Under the pieces are notes generated by a model. The model did not search any database. It was not told where the DNA came from and saw only the letters and a list, made by a program, of their open reading frames with translations. This document shows, one piece after another, positions 21,996-30,527 of a stretch of DNA of 36,846 nt. Within the stretch, counting starts at the first letter, position 1; each line of letters opens with the position of its first letter. This DNA is from a virus: IMG/VR virus record IMGVR_UViG_3300047409_000639, positions 1 to 36,846 of that record; one strand, written 5' to 3'. Position numbers and translations under genes: made by a program.

Positions 21996-22873
21996 TACAG
22001 CGCAGTGGTGAGGAGAATGAAGGCGGCTCCGTCGGCTCCCTTGACTCGAGTGCCCATGGAGCTGCCGTACGTAGAGGGAAGGGAGTTCAGCGGAGTTGCT
22101 CGAGCTCCACCGGCACCACCAGGCACGATGTTTGCGGCGCCAGAATCACCCGTATCAGCTGAGGGACTTGATCCCGCGGCATAGACCGAAGTGTCTCCAG
22201 AATCGAACGAGCCTCGTCCTCCTGCAGTAGCAGCATTGGCGGTGACACCGAGATATGTTCCGACGCCACCGGCTCCTCCGCCGCCTCCCTTACCGACCAC
22301 TCCGTCCCAGGTTCCATCCGCTCCAGCTGTGCCAAGAGTTCCCGGTCCAGTGGCTGACGGAGTACCAGCAACGCCACCGACGGCACCTCCTCCGGCGAGA
22401 ACACGATCCCCAATGCCGCCATCACCACCGTTTGCCTGCGTGGTGACGGTTACGGAGTTGGATGCGACCTTCTTACCGCCTTTTCCGCCGGAGGCACGCG
22501 CGGTGTTGGTGTTGAATGACGACGATCCACCATCGACACCGTCTGTCGTAAGCGCTGGATCAGAGACGTGATCAGCACCGGGACCACCTCCAACACCAAT
22601 AACCACGGGGCAAGAAGGAGGCAGATCAGCCAACACACCGCGTACGCGATGAAGTCCCCCTCCTCCACCGGCTCCTCCGTAGCTGCGGATCTGGGTTCCC
22701 GTGTTTCCCGTCTTGATGCCGCCACCTGTACCTCCTCCGGCGCCGATCACCATGACATCGAAGTTGGTGTAACCCATGTCGATGTACTGCTGCGGAGTGA
22801 ACGGGACTCCATTCAGCAGTTTGACGGTCAACGGAGGTGGCCGTGTGATGCTTCCGGCGAGTTCGAGTCGCAT
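21995..22873 (-). CDS. Glycine-rich minor tail or fibre protein
   Basis: A 292-residue protein from ATG 22873. After an N-terminal part (LELAGSITRPPPLTVKLLNG, YTNFDVMVIGAGGG) the sequence is dominated by Gly-rich loops such as GGAGGGGG, GGKGGKK, GGDGGIGD and GGGGGAGG, ending in VKGADGAAFILLTTAL. This is the pattern of Gly-rich receptor-binding tips such as polyglycine II sandwich domains of phage fibres. It probably forms a distal part of a fibre or adhesin that touches the host surface. Direct evidence is composition and position. Confidence 0.75.
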   Translation of the reverse strand: MRLELAGSITRPPPLTVKLLNGVPFTPQQYIDMGYTNFDVMVIGAGGGTGGGIKTGNTGTQIRSYGGAGGGGGLHRVRGVLADLPPSCPVVIGVGGGPGADHVSDPALTTDGVDGGSSSFNTNTARASGGKGGKKVASNSVTVTTQANGGDGGIGDRVLAGGGAVGGVAGTPSATGPGTLGTAGADGTWDGVVGKGGGGGAGGVGTYLGVTANAATAGGRGSFDSGDTSVYAAGSSPSADTGDSGAANIVPGGAGGARATPLNSLPSTYGSSMGTRVKGADGAAFILLTTAL

Positions 22874-23028
22874 TACTCCCCTTCCTTTTCTGCCTCCTCG
22901 TTCTCACGCGCGACCATCTCTGCGGTGAGACGGACACGCTCTGCTTCCTCCTCAGGATCAACGATCTGAGGTTCCATGGTGACGAGTTCGATGGGCTCGA
23001 GCTCGAGTTCTTCCGGTTCCTCGGTCAT
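22873..23028 (-). CDS. Very acidic micro-protein (51 aa)
   Basis: ATG 23028 overlaps the upstream stop region and the frame runs 51 residues to TAA, which overlaps the next ATG as TAATG. The sequence MTEEPEELELEPIELVTMEP is extremely acidic, followed by a helical stretch with EEEAERVRLTAEMVAREN. It is probably disordered with one helix. Tight overlap at both ends supports expression as part of the tail operon. It may be an assembly partner of the fibre genes. No family recognised. Confidence 0.65.
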   Translation of the reverse strand: MTEEPEELELEPIELVTMEPQIVDPEEEAERVRLTAEMVARENEEAEKEGE

Positions 23029-23312
23029 TGCTGGATCCCTACCGCGGTGAAAGAGAAACCCGAGTCTTGCGCTACGGACGGAGATGCGACAGTGCCAGCA
23101 TTGACGGTGAAGATCCTCTCGCTAAACGCGGAAACAACGCCGTATCCTGCGTACATCGTGATCGTCGCGCCGAGCAGTTTGAACCCTGAGTCGAAAATGA
23201 CGTTGTATGTGCCGACACCGGTTCGCTGAGCGGTAAAACCAGTGCCTTCTTCGACTGCCCCGCCACTGTTCACACGACCAGAGATGATTTCCGGGTTCCG
23301 TCGACGCCTCAT
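23025..23312 (-). CDS. Small beta-rich tail-fibre-associated protein
   Basis: A 95-residue protein from ATG 23312, overlapping the LamG gene stop as ATGA. A basic start MRRRRNPEIISGRVNSGG leads into GTGFTAQRTGVGTYNVIFDS and alternating hydrophobic residues up to SGFSFTAVGIQQ. The GVGTYNV-type strand pattern is frequent in trimeric fibre and C1q/TNF-like tip domains. It may be a fibre-tip module encoded as a separate polypeptide. Function inferred from fold hints and neighbours. Confidence 0.65.
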   Translation of the reverse strand: MRRRRNPEIISGRVNSGGAVEEGTGFTAQRTGVGTYNVIFDSGFKLLGATITMYAGYGVVSAFSERIFTVNAGTVASPSVAQDSGFSFTAVGIQQ

Positions 23313-25072
23313 GCCGCCACCGCCAAATCAATCGATTCGTTGGTTTCGATTGAATCAAAGATGCCGAGAAGACGACCACTTTCCATCGTCTCGATGTGGT
23401 CGGAAGCGTCCTTGGGGCTCGACGCTAGAGCTTGTGAACTGACGTTGTACAGAGAACGCACTTGTTCTGATGTGAGTGCTCCTGCGTACACGAACGCACC
23501 GTCGATTGTTCCCATGTACGGGGAACTTCCGTCCGGTCCCGCTCCGATCCGGAAACGGTTTGCGCCAGCCAATGTGATCGAGATCATGCCGGTAGACCCG
23601 ATAATGACTTTGCCGTCCAGATAGACCTTCCGCTTGACTCCATCAGCGGCTGCGGAGTCCTCGACGACACAAATATGATGCCATGTGCCATCAAGAACGT
23701 ATGAACCGGTCAGAACGTCGCCGCCATTGGCTGAAACAATCCCTCCGGTCGAGTTGATATACAGACGAACATCGTTTGTACCCACTGTTCCGTAGCCGAG
23801 GATCACACAGCCAGCAGCTGCCGTGCCCGCCGTCTTGAACCATGCCCCGTACGATCGCGGAGTGAGTGCCGAAGGAAGACCGGCATCGGTTCCCTGCAGT
23901 CCGGTATGAGCCGTCGTGTTGACGAACAAATATGCGTTCTGAGCAGCACCGTCCGCTCCGGCCACCGGGATCTGGATCGGCGTGTTCGTCAACGCAAGAG
24001 GCACGCCGTTCGAACCCTGATCGGTAAGTGCTCCGCCTGTGAAGTTGTACAGACGAGACGGCTGAGACGGGAAATCCGTGGTCTGCAGAGTGGCGCCACG
24101 ACGTCTGCGCTGGATCGCGAGCTGAACACTCTTCGGGACGCTGCCCAAAGCGTGTGGGATACTCGCACAGTACAGATTCCTCACCTGATCGTCGGAGAGA
24201 ATATCCGACGTGACGAACGCTTCGTCGACCCGACCGAAGAACGGAAGAATTCCAGCGGTAACGCTGTCAGCAGCATCAGCACCGATATTCATCGGTGAAG
24301 ATCCGGCGAAGATCAGGGTTCCAATGGTGATGTAGCCCTCGAGAGACCCGTCCACATAGACCTTGAGTCGCGAGCCGTCCTGAACGCAGACACCAAAGTG
24401 CCAACGGTCGTCATCACACAAAGAAATGCCCTGCACCTGCACCTGATCGCTGCCAGAGCTGCTGTAGAACGCCTGGAGATTGCCGTTGGACGTGACCAGC
24501 ATTCCCCATGCGCTCTGAGCTGCGATTCCGTACTTCGCGAGTGGGATCTGATTCGTGGCCTTCTTGGCCGTTCGGAACCAGCAGCCCCATGTGCCAGTAC
24601 GAATACGGAATGGATCGGCCGCACCCGTATCGACGATATACAGAGCTTGTCCTGTCGAACCAGCAAACACAGCCGAGGTTGACGCGATGCCGTTGATACC
24701 CACCCCAAGAGGAACCGACCCCTTGTTGACCAGCGAGCGTCCGTTGCCGGATGAATCGTTGAAATTCGACAGATTCCACAGACCGATGGGAGCGCTCAGA
24801 CCCAAAGCTGTGAAATCTGACAGATTGAGCTGACGTCCAGCCCTGATCTGGTTGGAAACGCCGACGTCCGGAACCACGAGCCCACTGACGACAGACAGTG
24901 CCGATCCCATCGGTCCTGCCGGACCAACCGGACCACGCACGTTGCCCGCGTTGATCAGCGAGCCATCCTTACGCGTAAGGAAGAGAGAGTCGCCTGACAC
25001 ATCCCCGTCAACCACCGAGGCTGCTTCGATCTCGAGCATGCGCTCGGCGGTAAGACCTGTGATTGTTGCCAT
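23309..25072 (-). CDS. LamG-domain minor tail protein (adhesin)
   Basis: A 587-residue protein from ATG 25072, with AGGAGGTGAAGT upstream. After an N-terminal attachment part with VRGPVGPAGPMG (44-55) there are two concanavalin/LamG-like domains. The first has GTWGCWFRTAKKATNQIPLA and RWHFGVCVQDGSRLKVYVDG; the second has RSYGAWFKTAGTAAAGCVIL, GTWHHICVVEDSAA and RKVYLDGKVI. Both end with QVRNLY or QVRSLY. Such domains bind sugars or glycans, so this is a strong receptor-binding candidate. The two domains look like an internal duplication. It lies unusually upstream of the tape measure gene. Confidence 0.85.
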   Translation of the reverse strand: MATITGLTAERMLEIEAASVVDGDVSGDSLFLTRKDGSLINAGNVRGPVGPAGPMGSALSVVSGLVVPDVGVSNQIRAGRQLNLSDFTALGLSAPIGLWNLSNFNDSSGNGRSLVNKGSVPLGVGINGIASTSAVFAGSTGQALYIVDTGAADPFRIRTGTWGCWFRTAKKATNQIPLAKYGIAAQSAWGMLVTSNGNLQAFYSSSGSDQVQVQGISLCDDDRWHFGVCVQDGSRLKVYVDGSLEGYITIGTLIFAGSSPMNIGADAADSVTAGILPFFGRVDEAFVTSDILSDDQVRNLYCASIPHALGSVPKSVQLAIQRRRRGATLQTTDFPSQPSRLYNFTGGALTDQGSNGVPLALTNTPIQIPVAGADGAAQNAYLFVNTTAHTGLQGTDAGLPSALTPRSYGAWFKTAGTAAAGCVILGYGTVGTNDVRLYINSTGGIVSANGGDVLTGSYVLDGTWHHICVVEDSAAADGVKRKVYLDGKVIIGSTGMISITLAGANRFRIGAGPDGSSPYMGTIDGAFVYAGALTSEQVRSLYNVSSQALASSPKDASDHIETMESGRLLGIFDSIETNESIDLAVAA

Positions 25073-25085
25073 ACTTCACCTCCTC

Positions 25086-25883
25086 CTAAGGATTGGTAGT
25101 GGTCACGGTGTAGGTATCCGTATCCAGATACGTCGCATCCGCGTTGACGATCGTGAATCGAGTCGGCGAATCCATCGTGATGTACTGATCGGCCTGATCG
25201 ATAGCCGTCCAGGTGCCATCACCGTTGTCAACGATGACCAACGAGCCGAACTGCTCCATCAGATGAGTGATCTCATCGAACGAAGGCATCCTCGGATTGG
25301 TGTTGACCGTTCCGTAGAGAATACTTTCGATGTTCGCCAGCACAGCAGGATCAGCCGTGCGGGAGTCGATGGAAATATGAAGCGTCGGTCGGTTCCCCGA
25401 ACTCATCGGTGGGGTTCCGTTGAGAACCCACCCGAACTCGAGTGGCTGGACTTGCTCTGAGATCGACTGATGGCTGCTCTGATCCGGAACCGCCAGCAGA
25501 TTGTACAGAATATGAAGCTTGTAGGCGTAGTCTGTGCCTTCCAGATCGTTACCGATCCGCGTTCTGTACGAAAGGTCAAACATCTTAGGCATCTGCTGGT
25601 AGTAATGCATACCAGGAGCCACCTCTTCGATGCCGACAACCTCCTCGAGCTCATCCGGATAGGTGAACGCCGTGACCTTTCCAGCGAAATCACCCGGAAT
25701 CACTCGGTGGAGATACTTCACCCCGTCGAGGTAGAACGGAGCGTTCTCTGAATCGGATCCAGCTTCGACAGATCGCAAGCCGTTCCATGCTGCCGTACGA
25801 CCGTCCCGCAGATAAACGACTCCGTGATCGACTCCGGTCTCGTAGAGGCGTTCACCGACCTGATCCCACTCAAGTATTGCCAA
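25086..25883 (-). CDS. Major tail protein paralogue (second tail tube protein)
   Basis: A 265-residue protein. The start is TTG 25883 after AGGAGGTGAACG. It aligns over its length with the major tail protein at 26458-27336: LEWDQVGERLYETGVDHGVV versus LTWDQVGERTFETGVDHGVL, FTYPDELEE versus FTYPDEFAE, and YRTRIGNDLEGTDYAYKLH versus YRTRLGNDTEGTDHGYKLH. The C-terminal domain is different. Third codon positions are less G/C-biased than in the other copy, which fits lower expression. It may be a minor tube component or an adaptor for the fibre proteins encoded next. Confidence 0.8.
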   Translation of the reverse strand: MAILEWDQVGERLYETGVDHGVVYLRDGRTAAWNGLRSVEAGSDSENAPFYLDGVKYLHRVIPGDFAGKVTAFTYPDELEEVVGIEEVAPGMHYYQQMPKMFDLSYRTRIGNDLEGTDYAYKLHILYNLLAVPDQSSHQSISEQVQPLEFGWVLNGTPPMSSGNRPTLHISIDSRTADPAVLANIESILYGTVNTNPRMPSFDEITHLMEQFGSLVIVDNGDGTWTAIDQADQYITMDSPTRFTIVNADATYLDTDTYTVTTTNP

Positions 25884-25893
25884 CGTTCACCTC

Positions 25894-26433
25894 CTAACCC
25901 TTGGTTCCGAGTCGTGCCTTACGCTGAGCGTTGAGGTCCCTGTTTCTCTGAGCCAATTCGGCGCGGCTCATCTTCTTCGGCTTGGACTGCTTGATGTTGC
26001 AGACCCTGATCAACGTGAAGAGACGATTGAGATGCCAGGTCTCGCACGTGAACGGGATGTTGAACGCGGTCATCCAGTAGTAGATGAGTTCCGCCGTGAT
26101 CACATCCTTCGTCTGCGGCGCTCCCGGTGCATCATGAAACCAGGTGGCCGTCATCTTCGCGTTGATGTACTTGTTGATGTCGTCGACGTTCTGGTCAGAG
26201 AGTTTGAGAAACAAATCCTCTGGGTATTCGCCCGTCAACATGCACTCGATGTAACTGAGAGTCTCTTCGGTCGTCTTATCCTCTTTGCTGAGGAAAGGCT
26301 TCTCGTGGATTGACTCCCATTTTGACAACGAGACCAGAGAGTGCTCGAGTCGGACCAATGTCCCACCACTCATGGCAAACTCTTGCGATGAATTGTCGAA
26401 CACTTCGACAGCTCCGACTCTGATTTCAAGCAC
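25894..26433 (-). CDS. Tail assembly chaperone
   Basis: A 179-residue protein from GTG 26433, with GGAGG eight bases upstream. The segment LVRLEHSLVSLSKWESIHEK (27-46) followed by PFLSKEDKTTEETLSYIECM is the signature of a tail assembly chaperone family in phages of Gram-positive hosts. The C-terminus is basic (KPKKMSRAELAQRNRDLNAQ). It would bind the tape measure protein before tube polymerisation. Many such genes use a programmed frameshift to a second form; I see no clear slippery heptamer near its 3' end and no overlapping second frame. Confidence 0.8.
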   Translation of the reverse strand: MLEIRVGAVEVFDNSSQEFAMSGGTLVRLEHSLVSLSKWESIHEKPFLSKEDKTTEETLSYIECMLTGEYPEDLFLKLSDQNVDDINKYINAKMTATWFHDAPGAPQTKDVITAELIYYWMTAFNIPFTCETWHLNRLFTLIRVCNIKQSKPKKMSRAELAQRNRDLNAQRKARLGTKG

Positions 26434-26457
26434 TCTCTGGTCCTCCTTCTCGAACGA

Positions 26458-27336
26458 CTAGTAGTCGAACGTCCAGTCGTCGTCGCCCTCGACCACGTGC
26501 CCGGCAGTGGCATGGGCCTGGACGTTGGAGCTCTGCCCCGTGGTCATCGCGGGCTGAGCGCCCGGCGACGCGTCCTGATCGTTGACCGTCCACGTCACGC
26601 CGGTGACGGTCGGGAGGGTCACGACGTGGGTGGCCGGGTTGTACGACGGGGCGTTGGCCCCGGTCAGCCGGACCGGAGCGTTGGCGCCGCCGAACAGAGA
26701 GATGACCTCGGCGGGAAGCGGCAGACGGGCATCGACCGATGCCGACCCGTAGAGGATGTCCTCGAGATCGGACAGGTCGGACGCGTCGACCGTGGTGGAG
26801 TCGATCGTCATGAGAGCCGTCGGCTTGTAGCCCGCCACCGGCACCGGGCTGGTCGTCACCTCCCACGAGAACGAGATCGCCTCGGGCGAGTCGTTGATGG
26901 TGCCGTAGGCCTTCTCCGACGGAGCGGCCTGGGCGCCGTAGACGAGGTGGAGCTTGTAGCCGTGATCGGTGCCTTCGGTGTCGTTGCCGAGCCGCGTCCG
27001 GTAGCAGAGACCGAACTGCTTGCGTCCCTGCTGGCCGAGCGTGACACCCGGCGACGGAACCGCCGTGCCGTCGCACTCCGCGAACTCGTCCGGGTAGGTG
27101 AAGGCCTCGATCGTCGCGCCGAACTCCTCGGCCGAGATGAGGTTCAGGTACTTGATGTTGTCCGCGTACTGCGGCGAGGACTCCGCGCCCGACGGCGACT
27201 CGGTGACGGTCGTCAGACCGTTCCAGGCCACGCCATCCTCGTACGCACCCGAAGCGTCGGGGAGATAGAGGACGCCGTGATCGACGCCGGTCTCGAAGGT
27301 CCGCTCGCCGACCTGATCCCAGGTCAGTGATGCCAT
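26458..27336 (-). CDS. Major tail tube protein with C-terminal Ig-like module
   Basis: A 292-residue protein from ATG 27336. The N-terminal about 220 residues are the tail tube fold (shared with the paralogue at 25086-25883). After residue about 228 follows an Ig-like module: NAPSYNPATHVVTLPTVTGV, TWTVNDQDASPGAQ and ATAGHVVEGDDDWTFDY. The same module type ends the major capsid protein at 27959-29920. Third codon positions are very G/C-rich, as in the capsid gene, consistent with high expression. It sits between the terminator-like protein and the chaperone as in standard siphovirus order. Confidence 0.9.
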   Translation of the reverse strand: MASLTWDQVGERTFETGVDHGVLYLPDASGAYEDGVAWNGLTTVTESPSGAESSPQYADNIKYLNLISAEEFGATIEAFTYPDEFAECDGTAVPSPGVTLGQQGRKQFGLCYRTRLGNDTEGTDHGYKLHLVYGAQAAPSEKAYGTINDSPEAISFSWEVTTSPVPVAGYKPTALMTIDSTTVDASDLSDLEDILYGSASVDARLPLPAEVISLFGGANAPVRLTGANAPSYNPATHVVTLPTVTGVTWTVNDQDASPGAQPAMTTGQSSNVQAHATAGHVVEGDDDWTFDY

Positions 27337-27339
27337 GTT

Positions 27340-27645
27340 CTACGTTCCTTTCCAGTACAAGTTGTACACATCGTGGTTGAGATCGTCAGCAGCGAAGTAC
27401 CGATTGAATCGGCAATACTGAAACCTCGCTACCAATCCGGGGATGATGCTGTCCGGGTCTCGATCGATGACCGTCACTTCGTACTGAGGAATCCCCAGCA
27501 TCAACTCGTTGTCCGCCCACTCCTCGTACTTCGCGTTACGTCGGTAGACGATGCACGGATACACCATCTGAATGTTCGATGGCGGCTGGAAGTAGACGTT
27601 CGGACAGATGACTTCAAGGGCTTCCTGCAGCTGCGCGCGGGCCAT
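27340..27645 (-). CDS. Tail completion or terminator protein
   Basis: A 101-residue protein from ATG 27645, with GGGGGAGGTGTACA upstream. It contains LQEALEVICPNVYFQPPSNI, YPCIVYRRNAKYEEWADNEL and VTVIDRDPDSIIPGL, typical of small tail-terminator or neck proteins (gpU-like fold) encoded directly before the tail tube gene. The start lies within the preceding gene by 32 bases. Family assignment is by pattern and position. Confidence 0.75.
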   Translation of the reverse strand: MARAQLQEALEVICPNVYFQPPSNIQMVYPCIVYRRNAKYEEWADNELMLGIPQYEVTVIDRDPDSIIPGLVARFQYCRFNRYFAADDLNHDVYNLYWKGT

Positions 27646-27952
27646 TGTACACCTCCCCCAAACGCAAGATGAGGCGGGGAAACTGAACCTCGACTTCCGT
27701 CACGGTCCAAGCAACCCCACCCCATTCCACAAAGCGGATGGCGAAGTAATTCTCGTTGGCATGCGCATCAGCAACGATGCTGATCGAGTTTGTGACACCG
27801 ACGTCCCTGTTCACCTTCTCTGCTTCGGAGAGACGGCGCGCATCACGAACCACGTCCCCGTAATACGAGAGCTCGGTGATCACTTCGGTGTAGACGCCAG
27901 GCGCAGTTTCCTCCTGGCTACCGAACCCGACCAAGCCAAAGAACCTCGCCAT
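27614..27952 (-). CDS. Head closure / head-tail joining protein
   Basis: A 112-residue protein from ATG 27952, six bases after the end of the capsid gene. MARFFGLVGFGSQEETAPGV, ITELSYYGDVVRDARRL and NSISIVADAHANENYFAIRF are typical of the small neck proteins found between major capsid and tail terminator genes. Beta-strand-rich throughout. It probably closes the portal channel or links it to the tail. Exact equivalent (gp16 or gp17 type) cannot be decided. Confidence 0.7.
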   Translation of the reverse strand: MARFFGLVGFGSQEETAPGVYTEVITELSYYGDVVRDARRLSEAEKVNRDVGVTNSISIVADAHANENYFAIRFVEWGGVAWTVTEVEVQFPRLILRLGEVYNGPRAAAGSP

Positions 27953-27958
27953 TGGCGA

Positions 27959-29920
27959 CTACGGACGGTTCGAGAAGGTCCAGCTGTCCTGCTGGTTCGT
28001 CTCGAAGTAGTTGCCAGCCGTCGGGTTGGCCTGGATCGTCAGCGACGTGCCGTCGGGGACGTTGACCGTGGAGCCCTGCGCCGTGGTGGCGCCGGTGTCC
28101 GTGCGCGAGTACGTCACGCCGGTCTGGGTCGGGATCGTGATGTCACCCGACGTCTCGTCGTACGTAGGCGCGGTCGGAACGCGCAGCGTGTCGCTGGCGC
28201 CGACCTTCTTGACGTTGACGGCCGACCGGATCTTGGTCAGCGCACCCGAGAGCCGGGTCTCGATCAGGTACTTGTACTGGTTGTAGTCGATGTCGAAGTC
28301 GTCGAACATCGAGACGTCGCCGCCCCGATCCGCGCCGACCGTGTAGTCGGTCAGGTTGACGATGATGCCGACCAGATCGACCTCGCCCTCCATGACCTCG
28401 ACGGCGACGATGGACGCGACGCCCATCTCCGCGGCCAGCTCGGACGCGGTGCGCCACAGCCGCCGCTGCATGCCGTCCTTCGCGAGCAGGGCCGACGTGA
28501 TCCACGCCTGGGTGGTGTAGAACGTCGGCGAGCCGGACCCCTTGTAGAAGACCATGTTGCGCATGACGGCCTCGACCTGCTCGACCGGCGTCGCGTCGGA
28601 CTGGACGAACACCGTCGCGGCGTACAGGTCGTGATCGTTGGCGATGGAGCGGATGCCCGCGCCCTCGCTCGCTCCGGACGGGTCCTTGATCTTGTCCTCG
28701 TCGTCGACCGCACGGCCGTCGCCGATCAGGATCGCGCGCGCGAGCTCCTCCTCGAGCATGAGGCGCATCTCGGCCTTCATCCAGGCCACGACGTCGAAGT
28801 CGGTGATGTCGACGATGTCGTCGCGATCCAGCTTCTGCTTCTTGTAGATCGTCGCGGGCGAGGTCGACCGCGTGGAGACGCTGAAGTACTCCTCCTTCTT
28901 GAAGGAGCCCTTGATGTAGCCCCGCGCCCTGGCCTCGTCGAACGTGATGTCGGCGACGAAGTTCTTGACGCGGCTGAACGGCGAGTGGCGGGTCCCGTTG
29001 ATGACGGACTTGACCCACTCCATCCGCCGAGAGTCGAACTCCGGCTGGGCGGACACCGCTCGGGCATCCGGGAACAGGATGTCGAGGTTGTCGATGCCGT
29101 GCTGGAGCGCGTAGTGCTCGACCGCTTCCTTCAGGGATCCGCGACGGGATGCGTCCTCGACGATGCCCCTGATGGCGTCGTGGCTGAGGTGCTGCCGCTC
29201 CTGCGTCTCCTTGCCGGTCTTCTCGCGCTCCGCCTCGAAAGCGTTGCGGCTCATGTGACGGGTCTCCTTCTCGTCGTCGGTGGTGGTAGTGGCGGATTGA
29301 GCCGCCGCGCTGCCGGTGTCCTCCTTGGCGGACTCGAGAGCGGCGCCGACCATGTAGTGGACGACCTCCTTCTGCTCGGCCGTCATGGAGTCGTAAACGT
29401 CCTGCACGGTCGACTCGTTGTCGTCCGTCTTGGTGGCGCTGCCCTTGTCCTCGTGCTCCAGCTCGAGACCGGTGTGGATGATGGCCTCGTCGTCGAGACG
29501 GACCTGCTCCTCGCCGTGCTGAAGAACGATGTTGTCGATGAAGGCGCCGGGGTTGGCACCCGCCAGAACCAGCGACACCTCTCGGATGACGCCGTGCATG
29601 ACCGCCTGGGCCTTCTCGAGAAGACCGTTGGCGTAGATGGAGAGCGACTTGATGTCGTCGTGCTCGATGAGCTGCTTGGCGTTCTGGGCCCGCTCGGTCT
29701 CGTTGAAGAAACCGAACCCGTACACGCCATCGTCCCGGTGCTCGAGCTCGAAGTGGCCGAGCACGTTCGCGGGATCGTCGTGATTGTGCTGCCACACCAT
29801 CGGAACCTGGGTCCCGTCCTGGTGCTTGAAGGCCTCGGCGGTGATCGTGCGACCGTCGGAGCACTTGATGCCGAACTTCGTGACGTAGCCACTGAAGTCG
29901 GCCTTCGTCTTCACTGCCAT
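27959..29920 (-). CDS. Fused capsid maturation protease and major capsid protein
   Basis: A 653-residue protein from ATG 29920. Residues about 1-135 are an HK97-type prohead protease: VPMVWQHNHDDPANVLGHFE (39-58, His 45) and KSLSIYANG (91-99, Ser 94), with SLVLAGANPGAFID after it. Residues about 136-270 are acidic and helical, as in a scaffold delta domain. The HK97-fold capsid protein follows (FDSRRMEWVKSVINGTRHS, FSVSTRSTSPATIYKK, TTQAWITSALL). Residues about 585-653 form an Ig-like C-terminal module (APTYDETSGDITIPTQTGV, TAGNYFETNQQDSWTF), shared with the tail tube protein. Very G/C-rich third positions suggest high expression. Fusion of protease and capsid protein is known in some phages. 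Confidence 0.92.
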   Translation of the reverse strand: MAVKTKADFSGYVTKFGIKCSDGRTITAEAFKHQDGTQVPMVWQHNHDDPANVLGHFELEHRDDGVYGFGFFNETERAQNAKQLIEHDDIKSLSIYANGLLEKAQAVMHGVIREVSLVLAGANPGAFIDNIVLQHGEEQVRLDDEAIIHTGLELEHEDKGSATKTDDNESTVQDVYDSMTAEQKEVVHYMVGAALESAKEDTGSAAAQSATTTTDDEKETRHMSRNAFEAEREKTGKETQERQHLSHDAIRGIVEDASRRGSLKEAVEHYALQHGIDNLDILFPDARAVSAQPEFDSRRMEWVKSVINGTRHSPFSRVKNFVADITFDEARARGYIKGSFKKEEYFSVSTRSTSPATIYKKQKLDRDDIVDITDFDVVAWMKAEMRLMLEEELARAILIGDGRAVDDEDKIKDPSGASEGAGIRSIANDHDLYAATVFVQSDATPVEQVEAVMRNMVFYKGSGSPTFYTTQAWITSALLAKDGMQRRLWRTASELAAEMGVASIVAVEVMEGEVDLVGIIVNLTDYTVGADRGGDVSMFDDFDIDYNQYKYLIETRLSGALTKIRSAVNVKKVGASDTLRVPTAPTYDETSGDITIPTQTGVTYSRTDTGATTAQGSTVNVPDGTSLTIQANPTAGNYFETNQQDSWTFSNRP

Positions 29921-29954
29921 TTTGACAGTCCTTTCGTGGTCTTTACTTCGTGGC

Positions 29955-30527
29955 TTACGCCAGTGCCTTCAGCTTGGCTTGAGCAGTGGCGAGTTCCTGC
30001 TTCGCCGCGTCGACCTGCTTCTTCAGGCTATCGACCTTGCTCGAGGTCGAAGAATCTCCCTTGCTGTCTCCTCCTCCCGCCTTGGATCGAGCTGCTTTGG
30101 CCTTGGTCTTGAGTTCGGTCTTGTGACTCTCGCGGTACTTCTTTGCTTCGCGAGCGTCCTTCGACTTCTCAGCTGCCGTCGGCTTCTTCTTGGCGTCAGA
30201 CTCCGACTTCTTGGCCGCGGCCATCGCGTCCTTGAGCTTCTTGTTCAGATCTGAGAGCTTGGCCTGCGCCGCAGCAACCTTCTTCTGAGCGTAAGCCTTC
30301 AGCTCTTTCTTCTGCTGAGGGTTCAGATCCTTGACCTGGGTATGGGCAGGCTTGGCCGCCTTCTTGCCAAACTGCCCTCGAGAACCGAGACCAGCCATCG
30401 CTGGCGGCGGAGCAGCACCCGCTTTCCGACCCTTCAGCTTCCTCGTCCGAAGGTAGTACTCGTGAGCCTTCTTCGGATCATAGGGAGCTGAAGCGTGCAT
30501 GAGGATCGTGCCGTCAGGCAGCCTCAT
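29955..30527 (-). CDS. Lysine/alanine-rich coiled-coil protein, scaffold-like
   Basis: A 190-residue protein from ATG 30527, with GGAGGTGCCCA upstream and a 14-base overlap with the portal gene. It begins MRLPDGTILMHASAPYDPKK and contains YDPKKAHEYYLRTRKLKGRK (16-35), a motif that I have seen in other phage head-operon proteins. The rest is Lys, Ala and Ser-rich with coiled coils (QKKVAAAQAKLSDLNKKLKD, and near the end VDSLKKQVDAAKQELATAQA). Between portal and capsid genes, it fits a scaffold or internal head protein. The function is inferred from position and composition. Confidence 0.7.
   Translation of the reverse strand: MRLPDGTILMHASAPYDPKKAHEYYLRTRKLKGRKAGAAPPPAMAGLGSRGQFGKKAAKPAHTQVKDLNPQQKKELKAYAQKKVAAAQAKLSDLNKKLKDAMAAAKKSESDAKKKPTAAEKSKDAREAKKYRESHKTELKTKAKAARSKAGGGDSKGDSSTSSKVDSLKKQVDAAKQELATAQAKLKALA

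Noticed and set aside
25894-26433. Programmed frameshift of the tail assembly chaperone
   Set aside because: Such frameshifts are usual in siphoviruses, but no convincing slippery heptamer is visible near the 3' end and no overlapping frame extends it; the next gene is a tail tube paralogue with its own ribosome site.
27608-30112. 834-codon open frame on the plus strand
   Set aside because: It lies exactly opposite the capsid, neck and tail genes and results from their strong G/C third-position bias, which removes stop codons on the other strand. The product is a low-complexity Arg/Val/Leu/Asp-rich chain without any domain.
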